Below are positions 13,201 through 25,400 of a stretch of 64,000 bases of DNA, piece by piece. The position numbers and the translations under genes were made by a program. A model generated the notes under the pieces. It searched no databases. It saw only the letters and a list, made by a program, of their open reading frames with translations, and was not told where the DNA came from. The DNA is taken from positions 4,553,501 to 4,617,500 of the forward strand of contig JARUPY010000154.1 in assembly GCA_029817715.1 (NCBI GenBank), written 5' to 3'. The first letter of the stretch is position 1. Every line of letters begins with the position of its first letter. Source of the DNA: Melastoma dodecandrum. Its lineage: Eukaryota > Streptophyta > Magnoliopsida > Myrtales > Melastomataceae.

Positions 13201-14984
13201 ACATACTATGACAACAGACGTTCCTTTTCTCACAGGCTCTCTTAATCTCTGCACTCTTCTGATTATATCATGGGTTTAATGAAAAATTTTCTATTTTCTC
13301 AGGCTAAGCAGTTATGTTTAGAAACAGCAAGGTCTATCATTCTGGAACGGCGACCCCTTCCAATGGTTTCCAAGGCCATGGATGTACTAATATCATCCTT
13401 CTCTCATTCATTCAAAACGGGCAGCTACTTAAAAGGAACGAAAACTGATAAGGCACAACCCTCTATTGTGGTCCATTCTTCCAGCCCTGATTCTGTGGCT
13501 AAATCGAATTCCATCAGAGAACATGAAGCTGAAAAATCTCCAGGGCAGGGATCTCCATCCAGACACGCTGGTGAATCTTTCAGACAGTTGGCCTTATCAG
13601 ATAACGATTCAGATGACACGAGCATTGTTGATAGTGGGAAACCCACATGTGGTAATGGCAGTGGGAAAGTATTATTAAATGCGGAAAGATTGAGATCTGG
13701 AAGTCTTGGTCTTGCAGAAAGTCCTAGAAGGGGTGAATATCTTAACACAACTGTTTCTCAACCGCAAGAGCTGCAGATTAGTTCACCTGCAATTTCACCG
13801 GATGAGATGTTTACCTTTGTTTTCGCACCTGTTGAAGAAGAGATGGCTGGGGACCCATCATACCTGGTCGCCATCATTGTTGAGTTCTTGCTCAGGTATA
13901 CATTTAGCGAATTTGGTTCCGACGTTCCTTGGTGTTAGAGAGATTTTAGACAATGTGCTAAGTTGATGCCGTTCAGAATTTCATGACTGCTGTTGGCTTT
14001 ATTTGGTGTTATGGCTTAAGGGTTGGTTAAAGATTTTGTTCGCTTGGCCTTCGAGTCATTGATTGTTATGCTTCCTAACATATGTAGTCAATGATAATAC
14101 TTCCCTCGTTGGCTTGTCAGTCTTAAGCTTAGTGGAAATGTGACTAATGACGTACTTAATTCTGGAAATTGAAAATATAATATATATATATATATTTATG
14201 TTTTCCTTTGTTTTTCTGTTTACTTAAATGCTTGGTGAAACCTTTTCTTCACTTTTTGAATTGATATTCTCGATTCGTACTGTATGTTAACTCTTTCAGT
14301 GCTAGTGCGGAAAGGGTTAAAGTGCATTCAAATATCCATGTATTGATGGTCCAGATGCTGGCCCGAAATGAGCAATTTTCAGAGCTTGGATTGTTCGTGA
14401 TAAACAAGGTCCTGTATCTCTATTCTCTTTAGTCCAATAAAGATAACTGTGGGGCCTTTGGGCATAATATATATTGAGATATTTCATGAAGGAATTGTAA
14501 TCGGTCACAGATTGTTGAGCCTTCAAAAGAAGTAGCATTCCAGCTTTTAGAGTCTGGCAGGCAGAACCGTGAAACCAGGAAGCTGGGTCTGGACATGCTG
14601 AGGCAGCTTAGTTTACATCAAGAATATGTTGTATCCATGGTACAAGACGGGTATCTTCTGGAGGCTCTCCGGTATGCTAAAAAGCACAAGGTAAGAACGA
14701 CTGATGGGTCTGGTCAGGATTTCAGTTGCGAGATCTATTTGGGTTACAAAATTGTTTCGCCTGACTCTGCCCACGAATTTGTCTTACAGGTGCTGAATGT
14801 GCGGCCCGCGTTGTTTCTTGAAGTGGCATTTGCTTCCAACGACGCAGAACGCCTCTCTACGGTTCTGAGATTTTTCTCGGACTTCATTCCAGGCTTCCTG
14901 AGCAGCACAGATCATAACACGTACTCCCAACTTCTCAGTGAGATGAATGCCGCGGCAGCTGCCACAGCGGCTGCCCCTGCCTGA
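10274..14984 (+). CDS. RMC1: RMC1/C18orf8 homologue, Mic1-domain protein
   Basis: Eleven coding exons: 10274-10441, 10608-10864, 11321-11474, 11944-12053, 12147-12234, 12356-12691, 12790-12864, 13303-13895, 14300-14408, 14511-14690 and 14790-14984. They join in frame into 754 aa with GT-AG sites throughout. The N-terminal half (SHVYVKFPPLRCD, then GDGPVLSIRLSLDGKYIA and SAGIIRLPKFEM) is the beta-propeller-like part of the family. The C-terminal exons (LDMLRQLSLHQEYV, EALRYAKKHK and RFFSDFIPGF) carry the Mic1 domain. In animals the family regulates the MON1-CCZ1 GEF for Rab7 on late endosomes; the plant relative (At3g12010, recalled) is little studied, so a role in vacuolar trafficking is inferred. 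The segment encoded by 13430-13780 is Ser/Asp-rich and probably disordered. The start is MSGQ; an in-frame ATG-less extension upstream is probably leader. Confidence 0.92.
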
Positions 14985-16740
14985 TGCCTCAAGTCCAACT
15001 CTTTACTTTGTTCGACTCCGTCTGTGCAATTTAGAGGGGGAAGCATTGCAAGAATCTCCCTGGTGCCATGATACATAAACCATACTCTCGTAGCGATGGT
15101 TAGGCATCGGATTAATATAACAGCAAGAGTCACAGGCCTTTGAATCAAATATGCATACATAATGTTTAAGAGATTGTCCTTCTGCTGGTGACTGTTTTTC
15201 ATTTTGAGTTCACCTATAAATCTCATGGATTTCAAACAGGTGAGTCCTACGTTTCATCCCGTGAAATTTGTAAATCTAAAATCGAGTATTTTAATAAGCA
15301 AAAATTCAGACAATCGAGTTGATAGAAAAGGAGACGTCAGAAATCGGAATTCGATGGGAAGAAAAATGACTGGCGATATACCGAAGGCATAATCAAACCA
15401 ATTTGAAACTCCTAAATTAACTCCATCGGGCCGGGCCGGGTCGGGTCGGGGCACTCCTTCGATATAGCAAAAAGCTTATGCCATTGCTTGCTGCGAACAG
15501 ATTGTATTCCTAGATGGCGTGAGCATTCTTCCCCTTGCAATCAGGGATGACAGAGGCCTCCCATCGGAAGTGCCCCGATTGTCCCTCCCTCAGCTTCCGA
15601 GTTTGAGATGGTTGAAAGACCGACCGGGTCGCCAAAAATGGGACAAGGAGAAGCTTGAGCCCGCAAAAAGGTGATTCTGTAGGCTTTGGCTCGACGGGTC
15701 ATCTTCCTGTTGGAATAAAGCGTCGCTCTTTCTGAACCTCAGCGGCAGTGAGGATACGCCCTCTCAATCAGACATAAATGGAATCAGCTGTGCAAAATTC
15801 AGGAGCTCATTCAACAAGGAGACCTTCACTGAAAGAACAGAAAGAATAACACGTGCACGACTTGAATCGGCTCCATTGGGTATTGAACTAGAGCCTAGAT
15901 CTCATGTTGGTTTTGGATCAATTTTCAAAATAGAATAATCGGTTTTCGTTATTTGTTCGATCAGAGGTGGCATTTGCGTACCCCCCCTAACTCTCTCTTT
16001 TCGGTTTCGCTGGTTCGCCAAATACTGTGTTAACGTAAGCTACTTGGTCGTGCTTGTGTCAGTTCTGTAACTTCTATTTTGTATAGCATATGGGATCACA
16101 GATTGGATCTATTTTGTTGGGATGAGCTGCTCCTGATTCTCGATCTTATCACCTGCGAAATCATTTCAGGACCTTTTGGTGAGAGGTTGGTCGAAAAAGA
16201 CGGCGACTCTGTTAATGTCGAACTTGATCAGATCCAAGCCTTGTGACTAGCCTTTGAGTCCACGTTCAGTTGTTGGACCAGCGACTCCGGTGATCATACC
16301 AACCCTTGGAGTTCGTTCTGCCGAAAACATCCATGTCAGTAGAGTGGGAAGGTAGTTCCCCTCGTCGCCCTAGCTGACGAGATCTCTAAGCCCGTCCTTG
16401 AAGAACTAGCAACATGCCCATTACTAGTTGCCGTGTGCCGTAGACAAAACGTGGTGGCATTAGTTTTTCTCTCATTACCAGTTTTCGCACTAGCCTAAGT
16501 CCCTTGGTACATGAAAAAAATAACCTTGGAATCAACTCTTCATTACTGGTCCATTTATGTATCCAAGTTTTAACCTAAGCAATCATCGGAATTTGCTTGA
16601 GCTGCCCATGTTGGAAGAAGAAAGAAAGAAAGAATAAGAAGAAGAAAACCCACAAAAATAATCAATAAAAAATCAAAACTTTCCCCAATCCCAATTTTCC
16701 CCGCCCACAAAAACTAATCAAAAAAAGTGGAGGAAGAAGA
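14985..16740. other. Intergenic region between RMC1 and the GCP3 locus
   Basis: The first 200 bases are probably the RMC1 3' untranslated region. Around 15428-15451 there is a CGGGCCGGGCCGGGTCGGG-like stretch, similar to one at 34.12 kb and common in plant transposon ends. I see no gene. Confidence 0.5.
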
Positions 16741-16810
16741 TTGACGAAATGCCCAGGATGGCAAACCTCTCGTTCCTTTTATAGGCCTTGTTCTCTCACC
16801 ATAAGCAGCA

Positions 16811-19428
16811 ATGGAGGAAGAAGACAGGCAGAAGTTGACGGATCTGGTGAAGGAGTTGGTCCTCCGACTACTCGACACAGACCCATCTACCCCACTCTTC
16901 CAATCCTCGTACCTCTACTCCCTCCGCATCCTCTCCAGCCGACTCCTCTCCTCCCCTTCCCTACTCGACCCCGTCTCCGTCTCCGACTCCATCAAGCGCC
17001 GCCCTCGCCTCCCGCGGCAAGTCCTCCCTCGCCCTCTCCTTCCACGACCTCTTCTCTCGCTTCTCCTCCCTCTCCGGCCCCGGCTCCGTCAACAACAAGT
17101 CCTCCCTCCTCCTCCTCCACATCATCTCCCTCGACCGCTCCTCCTGCCTCGAGTCCTCCTCCTCCTCCCCTGCCGTCGTATCCATCCCTGACGGCCTTGA
17201 GCGCTTTGACAGCGCTAGGGTTCCCAGGGATAGGGCCGGCCCCCCTAATGGGGTTTTGTTGATTGAGAAGGATCCCGAGAATCTTCGGGATCTGGCATTC
17301 CTGGAGTACGTGGATTTGGTAAGGGAGGAGTTCAAGGTCTCCGAGGCGGTCTTGGTCCGGGACGTGTTGTATGCTGCCAGGGGATCGACGGGAAGTTAGT
17401 TAAGTTCGGGAAATTTGAGGACGGGTACGTGTTGTCCTATGTTGTTAGGGTTCCGAGGTCTGCTAGGGTTTTGGTTCGGAAGTTGTGCGAGTTGGGTTGG
17501 CTGTTTAGAAAGGTTAGGGATTATGTCTCGGATTGTATGTTCCGGTTCTCAGAACAGGATGTCGGGACAGTGGGGCACGCATTTTGTGCCGCATTGCAGG
17601 ACGAGCTGTCGGAGTACTATAAGTTATTGGCGGTGTTGGAATCACAGTCGATGAACCCGATCCCGCTGGTTTCGGAGAATGGAGGGTCAGCGAATTACTT
17701 GTCTTTGAGGAGGTTGTCAGTCTGGCTCGTGGAGCCAATGGTCAAGATGAGGCTGATGGCGGTTCTGGTGGATAAGTGTAGGGTCCTGAAAGGCGGGGCG
17801 ATGGCCGGCACCATACACATGCATGGCAAGCATGGGGATCCGCTTGTGCACGAGTTCATGATGCGGTTTCTCCGAGAGTGTGTTCGCCGCTTTTCGAGAT
17901 GGTTAGGAGTTGGGTTTTGGAAGGGGAGCTGGAGGATATCTTTGCCGAGTTCTTTGTGGTCGGTGAGCTGGTCAAAGCCGAGTCGCTGTGGAGGGAAGGA
18001 TACCGGTTGCACATGGCAATGTTGCCCTCATTTATATCTCCGTCACTTGCACAGCGTATATTAAGGACTGGGAAGTCAATTAACTTTCTGAGGGTCTGCT
18101 GTGATGACCGGGGTTGGGCGGATGCAGCCACAGAGGCTGCATCGGCTGCTGGGACGACAACAGGGAGGGGGAGCTTGGGGTACGGAGAAACGGATGCGCT
18201 TGAGTGTTTGGTAGATGAAGCGGCGAAAAGAATCGACAAGCATTTGTTCTATGTTATGTACAACAGGTACCAGTTTTTTTTTTGATAAGTAACAGGTACC
18301 AGTTTAAAGAGCATTGTCTTGCTATAAAGCGGTATTTACTTCTAGGGCAGGGCGATTTCGTTCAGTACTTGATGGACATCGTGTGGCCAGAACTTTCTGA
18401 GCCAGCGAACAGTATTAGCACGTTCAAGCTTGCCGGACTGCTTGAAAGCGCAATTAGATCTTCGAATGCTCAGTATGACGACCCCCGGGAATTTTAGATC
18501 GGTTAAGGGTAAAGATGATGCCTCATGGTACTGGGGATAGAGGGTGGGATGTGTTCTCTTTGGAATACGATCCTAGAGTCCCACTAGATACGATTTTCAC
18601 CGAGTCAGTGATGACGAAATATCTGAAGATCTTCAATTTCTTGTGGAAGCTAAAACGGGTTGAGCATGCCCTTATCGGGGCATGGAAGACGATGAAACCC
18701 AACTGTATTACCTTCCAGGCATTCCTGAAACTTCAGCGAGCAGTCAAGATGCCGTTGCTTTCTGCACTGCGACGCTGCCAGGTTCTGTGGAACGAGATGA
18801 TTCACTTTGTTACGAACTTGCAATACTACATAATGTTTGAGTTGTTGGAGGTGTCTTGGTCCAATTTCTCTAACGAAATGGAAGTAGCCAAGGATCTCGA
18901 TGATCTTCTTGCGGCTCATGATAAGTATTTTAATTCAATTTTCGAGAAGTCGCTTCTAGGTGAGCGTTCTCAGGCACTTCATAAGTCCCTTTTTTGTTGT
19001 TTGACATAATTCTGTGGATCGACTATATGAAGGCATCCATGAGTTTCAATCCAGGTATCAGCCTCTGTCCTGTAATTACTGTATGATTCTGCTGGCATGA
19101 TTAAAATTATCTTTTTCTCACTGGCTCTCTGATGGTATATATAACCAGAAACGAGGAGCGTTCACGGGACAAGAGCAAGTCTCGTAAGCCGAAAAGCGAC
19201 CCTGATCCTGAATCACGGATTGTCGATGGGAGAAAGGCCCTGACCCAGCGTGCAGGGGAATTTCTCCGAGGCATGCAACGGGATCTGGATTTGATAGCCA
19301 ATGAGTACACCTCGTTGCTCACTGGATTCCTGTTGCAGCTACCCGTGCAGCAACACGTAGATCTAAAGTTCCTCCTCTTCCGCCTCGACTTCACCGAGTA
19401 TTACACCCGGTCGGGCCTCAGCAAGTAA
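16811..19428 (+). pseudogene. GCP3: GCP3/SPC98 gamma-tubulin complex component, disrupted
   Basis: The protein sequence is recognisable from start (MEEEDRQKLTDLVKEL) to stop (FRLDFTEYY), as in GCP3/SPC98, a gamma-tubulin ring complex subunit that nucleates microtubules. It runs through the N-terminal Grip1 region (LSYVVRVPRSARVLVRKL, LSLRRLSVWLVEPMVKMRL) and the C-terminal Grip2 region (GDRGWDVFSLEY, FLWKLKRVEHALIGAWKTMK). The reading frame is broken repeatedly: +1 C at 17002-17004; -1 in a G run at 17380-17383, which puts a TAG soon after; -1 near 17878; a 29-bp insertion at 18262-18305; -1 near 18485-18495; -1 near 18996-19001; and about 16 bp missing near 19014. The last intron (19055-19148) still has good splice sites and rejoins QSR to NEERS. 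Decay seems recent because the residues between lesions remain conserved. Base-calling error is the alternative, but neighbouring genes are error-free. Confidence 0.85.
18262..18305. mobile_element. Tiny retroposon 3'-tail insertion with 15-bp target-site duplication
   Basis: The 15-mer AACAGGTACCAGTTT occurs at 18262-18276 and again at 18291-18305. Between the copies lie 14 bases, TTTTTTTGATAAGT in plus orientation. Reverse-complemented this is ACTTATC followed by an A tail, like the 3' end of a plant LINE or SINE after extreme 5' truncation. Removing one 29-base unit restores a continuous GCP3 frame (NRYQFKEHCLAIKRYLLLG). Confidence 0.8.
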
Positions 19429-20805
19429 AAAAAGGAAGTCCCGTTGTGCTAGCTAACCCTTAAGGAAGCTGGGTCCCAAATTGGGACAAGGGCATGGCAT
19501 CCGAGCCGACTGAGGCTTGTCACGGCACGGCTAACTATTGGTGAGGTACTTTGGGAAGTACCGACCAACTTACACTGGATTCTGGATCCGTTGTTTTGTT
19601 TTTTGTTTTTAACATGATTTTGTATTGTATATGTTTAGCCGTTAATTGTGTCACTTAAGGATGTAATGAAATGATGATTTGGGCGTGTAACAAAGTGATT
19701 CATCTCATTCCCAAATCAAACAATGCCTCAAATCATTTTATTAATACTGCAGCCCATGATCACTCTTGACCTTATTTCTGCGAAACTTTCGGGTCCAATA
19801 ATAAGATGAGTATGAATAATGTATGGCAATGGGAAATTCACATTCAAACCCACTTGCTTAACATGATTAATATGTTTTTGCATGTATTTATATATATATA
19901 AAAGAAAACTGATGTAAAAGTAGGGAATTGTTTCTTTTTTCTTTTTAAAGTCAATCAAAGTCGTCCAAAATAGTAACAATTAGACGCTTCTGTCGTAAGT
20001 CCAAAAATTTGTCTTAACAAAGAAAAAAATTACACGGGTCAATTCAAATCCCTCGGTCCAAGAAAAAGGCCAGGGTCAAATAGTGGGAACTCTCCATCCC
20101 TCCCTCCCCATCAGTCCTTTCTTCCACCTTCCTTGCTTGCCACTCCACCACAAATTACCCATAGACCGACCGATAGTTATAAATATTTATTTAAAAAAAA
20201 AAGTAACGTATTCACAAGCCACGCCTCAGCATTGGATGACCACCAAATCATGTCTTGTCCAATGCCCTCCCGAGACACACCTCCAAGAAAAAGTACAACA
20301 CTTCAAAAGTGAAAAAGAATTCGGCATGTTCTCCCCCCCCCCAAAAAACTCCCCAATTATTACAGGGAAAAATGGTTATTATCTCTCAAATCGATCTCAC
20401 AGTGCCGACACAAATCTGACAGATAACATTGGGAAGAAGGAAAGACCAAAACAGTAACAAAGGGTGAATTCAAACCACGAAGATCATCATATAGTTTTGC
20501 TAGTAGATAATTGGAAAAAATAACATCCATATCCAGAGATGTCCTCCTACTCCTAACCTTCTAATCCTCGGTGCCCGACAAAATAAATTCAAACAAAAAA
20601 TAAATAAATAAAACCCACCAAGATATGAACCCAAGCAACACGTGCCCACCTCATTAGAAAATTAAAGGAAAAAGAAAAGAAGAAAGGGTTATATATATAT
20701 ATATCCCCTGGACCCTCCCAAAAAAAGAAAGAGGACAAGATAAGGCAATGTACACAAAATATGATTGATCTAGTAGAGGAGACCCATCTTTTTTGACTGA
20801 CCAAG
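19429..20805. other. Convergent intergenic region
   Basis: Lies between the convergent GCP3 locus and HAT14 gene. It is AT-rich, with an (AT)n tract at 20692-20705. No gene seen; the outer parts are probably 3' untranslated regions. Confidence 0.5.
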
Positions 20806-22429
20806 TCACTTTCCGACATGGTCAGAGGAATGCTGCCCCTGTCCCTGTCCCTGCCCTCCTTGGGGCTTACCCTGTTGCTGGCCCACTGGGCCTCCTCCGC
20901 CGAACGGGTAACTCCTCAGCCTCGGCCTCGACACGTTCGTGCCGGGGGGAGACGCCCCAGTGGTTGTCGCCGTGGCCACGCGCTCACAGGAGGGGCACAT
21001 TGTGAGGGTCGTGGCGGGGAGCTGCATGTAGAAAGGAGGTGCGGATTTGAGCGCCCGTAGCTCCTGCAGCTCCTTCTGCAACCTCCGATTCTCTTCAGTC
21101 AGCGTCTCGCAACACCTCTTTAGGTACTCGCAGTCGATCTCCGTCTGCTTCAGCTTCGTCCTGCATCGTGACAGAGAACCAATTACACATTCACTCGGTT
21201 TCACTAAGGTCGCTCGCGATGTGTTGTTTGATCCTCGATTGAAATTTACCTCGCTCTCCGGTTCTGGAACCAAACCTCAACTTGTCGAGGCCTAAGGTTC
21301 AACTGCTTAGCCAGAGCAATCTTCTGTTTCTGCAAGACCGGGTCACAAGAAATCAGACAGAGATCATCAGACTTGAACGAAGACTGCGAGTCAGACACGG
21401 GGAAATTTTATTCTAAGAACTTGCTTACGGGGTTGAGGGTGCTTTGCTCCTTGAAGCTCTCTTCGAGGAACGCCGACTGTTCCTTTGAAAGCCTCAGCTT
21501 CTTCCTCGTGAGACCATTCTCGTCGTCGTCGCTACCCCGTGAACAGTCCCTGTCGGCGTCCCCCTCCGGCTCCGATCTCTTGCTACCGCCTCCCGCCAAG
21601 GCCATCCCAAACTCCATCTGGAAGGAAGACACCGCACTGTTCGGGGAAGAGGACTGCGCCGCAGCATCATCCTGGTCCTCTGCTACGATCGTTGGGACTG
21701 GAAACCGATTCACGTCGAGGTTCTTCTCCCTTCCGCTAGACGACTCCGGTTCAGACACGACTGCAAATACCGCATCGACCATCAGAAATATTACTAATAA
21801 ACAAACCAATCAAACAAAACACCGGAAAATCGCGGGCATGCATTAACAAGAACGACTCCATGAACTAATTTCAAATCTCAGGATTAATGTTAATGGAATC
21901 AACAAAAAAAAAGCAAACTAAAAAAGATTCAAAGGAAAAGGAGACATTTTTTTCATCACTTTGACCCATCCCCGCATGCGTTTCCCCCCCTTTATTCCTC
22001 ATCAAAGTGATGTTGGTAAAAGTAAAAGGCGAAAACTTTCACTAAGCCCCAACACCAATCCCGCCGGAAAAACGCTTCCTTACGTCGTTCGGCGAGCCAC
22101 GGGAGCGGAAAGTGCGAAGAACCGTTGCCGGTGCTACTATTACAGCTCCTCGGTACATGCGAGGAAGGGAGGAGATCCAGCTGGAGCAGCGACGAGGAGT
22201 CCGATGAACCGCTCCCCCCGCCTCCGCCTCCGCCTCCGCCGCCGCAGCATCTGTCGTTCACGGGTCCCCCGGACTTGCGGGTCTCGGAGGCCGAACAACT
22301 CCTAGCGCTGCTGCCACCGCCGAGGGCCAAGCCAATGCAGAAGTCGAGGGCGGGGGAAGGTTTTGGGGTTTTGGAGAGGAAGGAGGGGAGGGACTGGGAG
22401 GAGTCGCCCAGGCTCAAAGCGAGCTCCAT
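20806..22429 (-). CDS. HAT14: HD-Zip class II transcription factor, HAT14-like
   Basis: Four exons (22084-22429, 21429-21760, 21250-21329, 20806-21160) join in frame to 370 aa. The homeodomain spans about residues 200-256 ([20 protein letters not shown] through [11 protein letters not shown]) and is followed directly by the leucine zipper ([18 protein letters not shown] to LQELRALK). CPSCE at 308-312, after [12 protein letters not shown], is the redox-sensing motif of class II. The N-terminus MELALSLG is the EAR-like HD-ZIP_N region. These proteins are nuclear repressors in auxin and shade responses. The MELALSLG start and [18 protein letters not shown] stretch point to HAT14 rather than HAT1/2/4. 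The C-terminus is Gly/Gln-rich and N-terminal glycine runs (about residues 70-80) are expanded. I chose the ATG at 22429 because homology starts there, although the frame is open upstream. Confidence 0.93.
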
Positions 22430-25400
22430 GGAAGGAACCGAAGAAAACGAAAAGAGTAGGAAGTGGGGAAGAGAGGAGAACGAGAAAGACAGGAGACGAG
22501 GTTGTCGGAGGGACATTAGTGAGTTTTTAATGTAAGGGAGAAAGAAAAGAATAACAAAAATCTAACTAATAAATATTACTTTATTTTATTTTTTATTTAA
22601 AAAAAAACACTTTTTTGAAGAAGATACTTTTAAACGAGAGAACATACAAATTGTAAAATAAAGTGGAGGGCCAAAGACCTCGTATCCCTTCCCTTGTGCA
22701 AAAAGCAGAGATAGATTGACCGACAACATCCCGAGTTTGGCAAAAACAAAAAACATACACGTGATAGCGTAATAAATGTTCTTTCAAAATATTCGAATTT
22801 CGTAATAGAAAGAAAATTTGACAAATTTTAGTAAATTAGTAGACGAATATAACAGACACCACCACCCATGTTTTACTTGGACTTTGAAAGGGAGGTCTTA
22901 TTACACGTTTAATTCCGATGCAATGATGATGTCATCTTTTTTTTCTTCCTAGGCGGAAAAGTGGGTGTAGAAGAAGAATAAAAATGATGTCAAATAGTTG
23001 GGTTATTTGTTGTTGTTGGGAGGGGAGGAGATGGGCAGTGTGATGATTGTGGTAATATGAGGAGTAAAGGATGTGGCGATGATGATGTTGATCATAATGG
23101 GCCGATAGATAGATAGATTGATGATGGTCGGTCGCCCAACTTTCTTCTGTTTAATGCATGTAAACAAACAGTATTCAATTCTTATTTATTAAAAATGAAA
23201 GAATTCGGGAGTGGGGTAAATGCATTAATTGACAAATCTGGTCAGATTGTCATCATTTTGCCTCCTCCCCTGCTGATTTTGTTTTCCTGAAGGAAGAAAA
23301 AGTCCAACCAATGAGGTTATTTGATTTTCTTTTTCGTTTTCTCGCTTTTAGTTACTTGCCCGGTTCCCAAAATAATAATAACAATGATAAAGGAGAAATG
23401 ATCGATTGAGTTATTATTAAGGGTTTTTTCGGAAGGAGGAGGAGGAGGAGGAATATTGAATGTAAGATTGTGACAGGAGAGAAGGTATTGAAAAGACTGA
23501 TAAAGTAAATGTAGAGGCAATTTTTTTTTTTTTAAAAAGATGACTCAGGCGAAGAACCAGACAACCCAGAAGCCTTTTTCCCCATCACTCTTGTCCCATT
23601 TCCACCTCTTATTTTTAAAATAACAAAAGAGCTTCTTTAAATTATTACTGGGTTGAAAATAAAAGAACACTGAGAATAATATCCTTACAATAATTCTGAA
23701 AACTTCTTCATTTTTGTATATTTTATTCGGAATTTTGACAATATGAGGCTGCCCCATATTATCCTGATGGGAATTTTTATGGAAAGAAAGTTCACTAAAC
23801 TCACTTCACTAAAGTTTTTAAATAAATAAATAAATAAAAGTTCTCTTCTTTTCATTATGGGCAGACAAGCAGACCAATCTTTATTACTATTCCAATGAAA
23901 GTTATCTTTTTTTTCCCCTTCTCCTCCTTCTAAGAGTATTCGTATATTGTACTATAATTATTATTAAGAAAGTAGTGAAGAAAGGGAGGAGGGGGGATGG
24001 ACAAAAACCCAAATAGAAGAAAAAAAAAATATCCGAATCCTGCTCGTGCGCGGATTTCTGTGAGGCTAATGGGTTGGAGGCCACATTTTATGTCGAATGC
24101 AATGGCGTTGGAGTCATTCAAATCATGCATTTCTTTTTAAGAAGAGAGGGAATTTTAATTTTTTATTTTTTGGAGTGGATGGATAGTTAGGAGTGTCTGG
24201 GATGTGGGATTGGTTGGGTGGTGTTAGTCAGACAGGAATGTAAGAGCTTTTGGGACGATGGCAATTATTGAAGTCATGCCTTCCTCCATTCATTCCCCTG
24301 TCCCTTCCCCTCCATCTTTGCAAAGGTGCCATGTGTTTGTGCAGTTTATATAATGGCTTTATAGGTACTTAATAATATTAATTTTTTAAAAAATAAATAG
24401 GCTATATATTTAACAAAATAGGCGGTCTTGATCTCATTTGGACAGGGGAGTAGGGTTTTGGGTGATTGATTTGATCGATTGATTGATTTGGGGAACACAG
24501 GCGCAGCAGCAACAGCAGCATCACCACCACCACCAGGCGGAGGAGGAGGAGGAGGAAAAAACAAATGATAAAGTAAGAAGGAGGAAAAAGTGGAGAGAAA
24601 GTACAGAAACAGACAAAAGGCAATATCTATATAGAAGATAACATCTTTCTCTCTCTATTTCTTCTTCTTTGGCACACCTCTCCCCCTCTTTCCATTTATC
24701 AATTGCCTTTTGGACGAAGGTGGAGGGAGGATGGCTTCCTTCGTGTTTGGCATTCTCCTGCTCCGACGGGATCCAGGAAATGAGGAGAGAGTAATATAAT
24801 AAAAATTATAGATATGGTAAAGGGTGTGTTGTCCAGAGAGAGAGAGAGGGAAATCATTGCCTCAACCAATAACACTCTCTTTACTCCCTGCCTTTTTTTT
24901 TTGTGTTTTTTTAACTCCCGCCCCTGCTCCCACTCTATCAAACTTCTATCAAACTTTATGCATAATTTTTTATTATTCCTTTCTTTCTTTTTTTTTTGCA
25001 GGGAAAGCAGGCAGCTGCAAAGAAATGTAGTCGCTGTCCTAGAATTTGCCTACACCATTTAGCCACACACACAGACTGGCACTGCAGACAATGCCCCTAT
25101 TTTCTGTAGTCGAAATCTTGGTAGCATCCACAAATAAAAATCAATCAGAAGCAATCCCCCACTACTCTCTCACATGGGTTTCTGTCTCCCATCGAATGGA
25201 ATTATTCTTTTCTCCTTCCTTCCTTTAAATACGAAACAGGGGAGGAGGGGGGAGGAGGAGATGAAAGAAAGCATCATAATTAATCAATCACTGGTTGATG
25301 CTGTTGGTTGAGAGAGCAGAGCATTTAACTCTCTCTCTCTCTGTTCTTCTTCTGGCGTTGGGATCACGTGATTGGCACGTTGCGTCAGGGATCATCTTAA

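Noticed and set aside
15428..15451. GGGCCGGGTCGGG-type stretch here and at 34.1 kb as a CACTA or hAT element
   Set aside because: Low-complexity similarity only; no paired termini or target duplications visible.
18267..18295. 29-base GT...AG segment in the GCP3 locus as a functional intron
   Set aside because: Much shorter than the shortest plant introns normally spliced, and the locus has other lesions that splicing would not repair.
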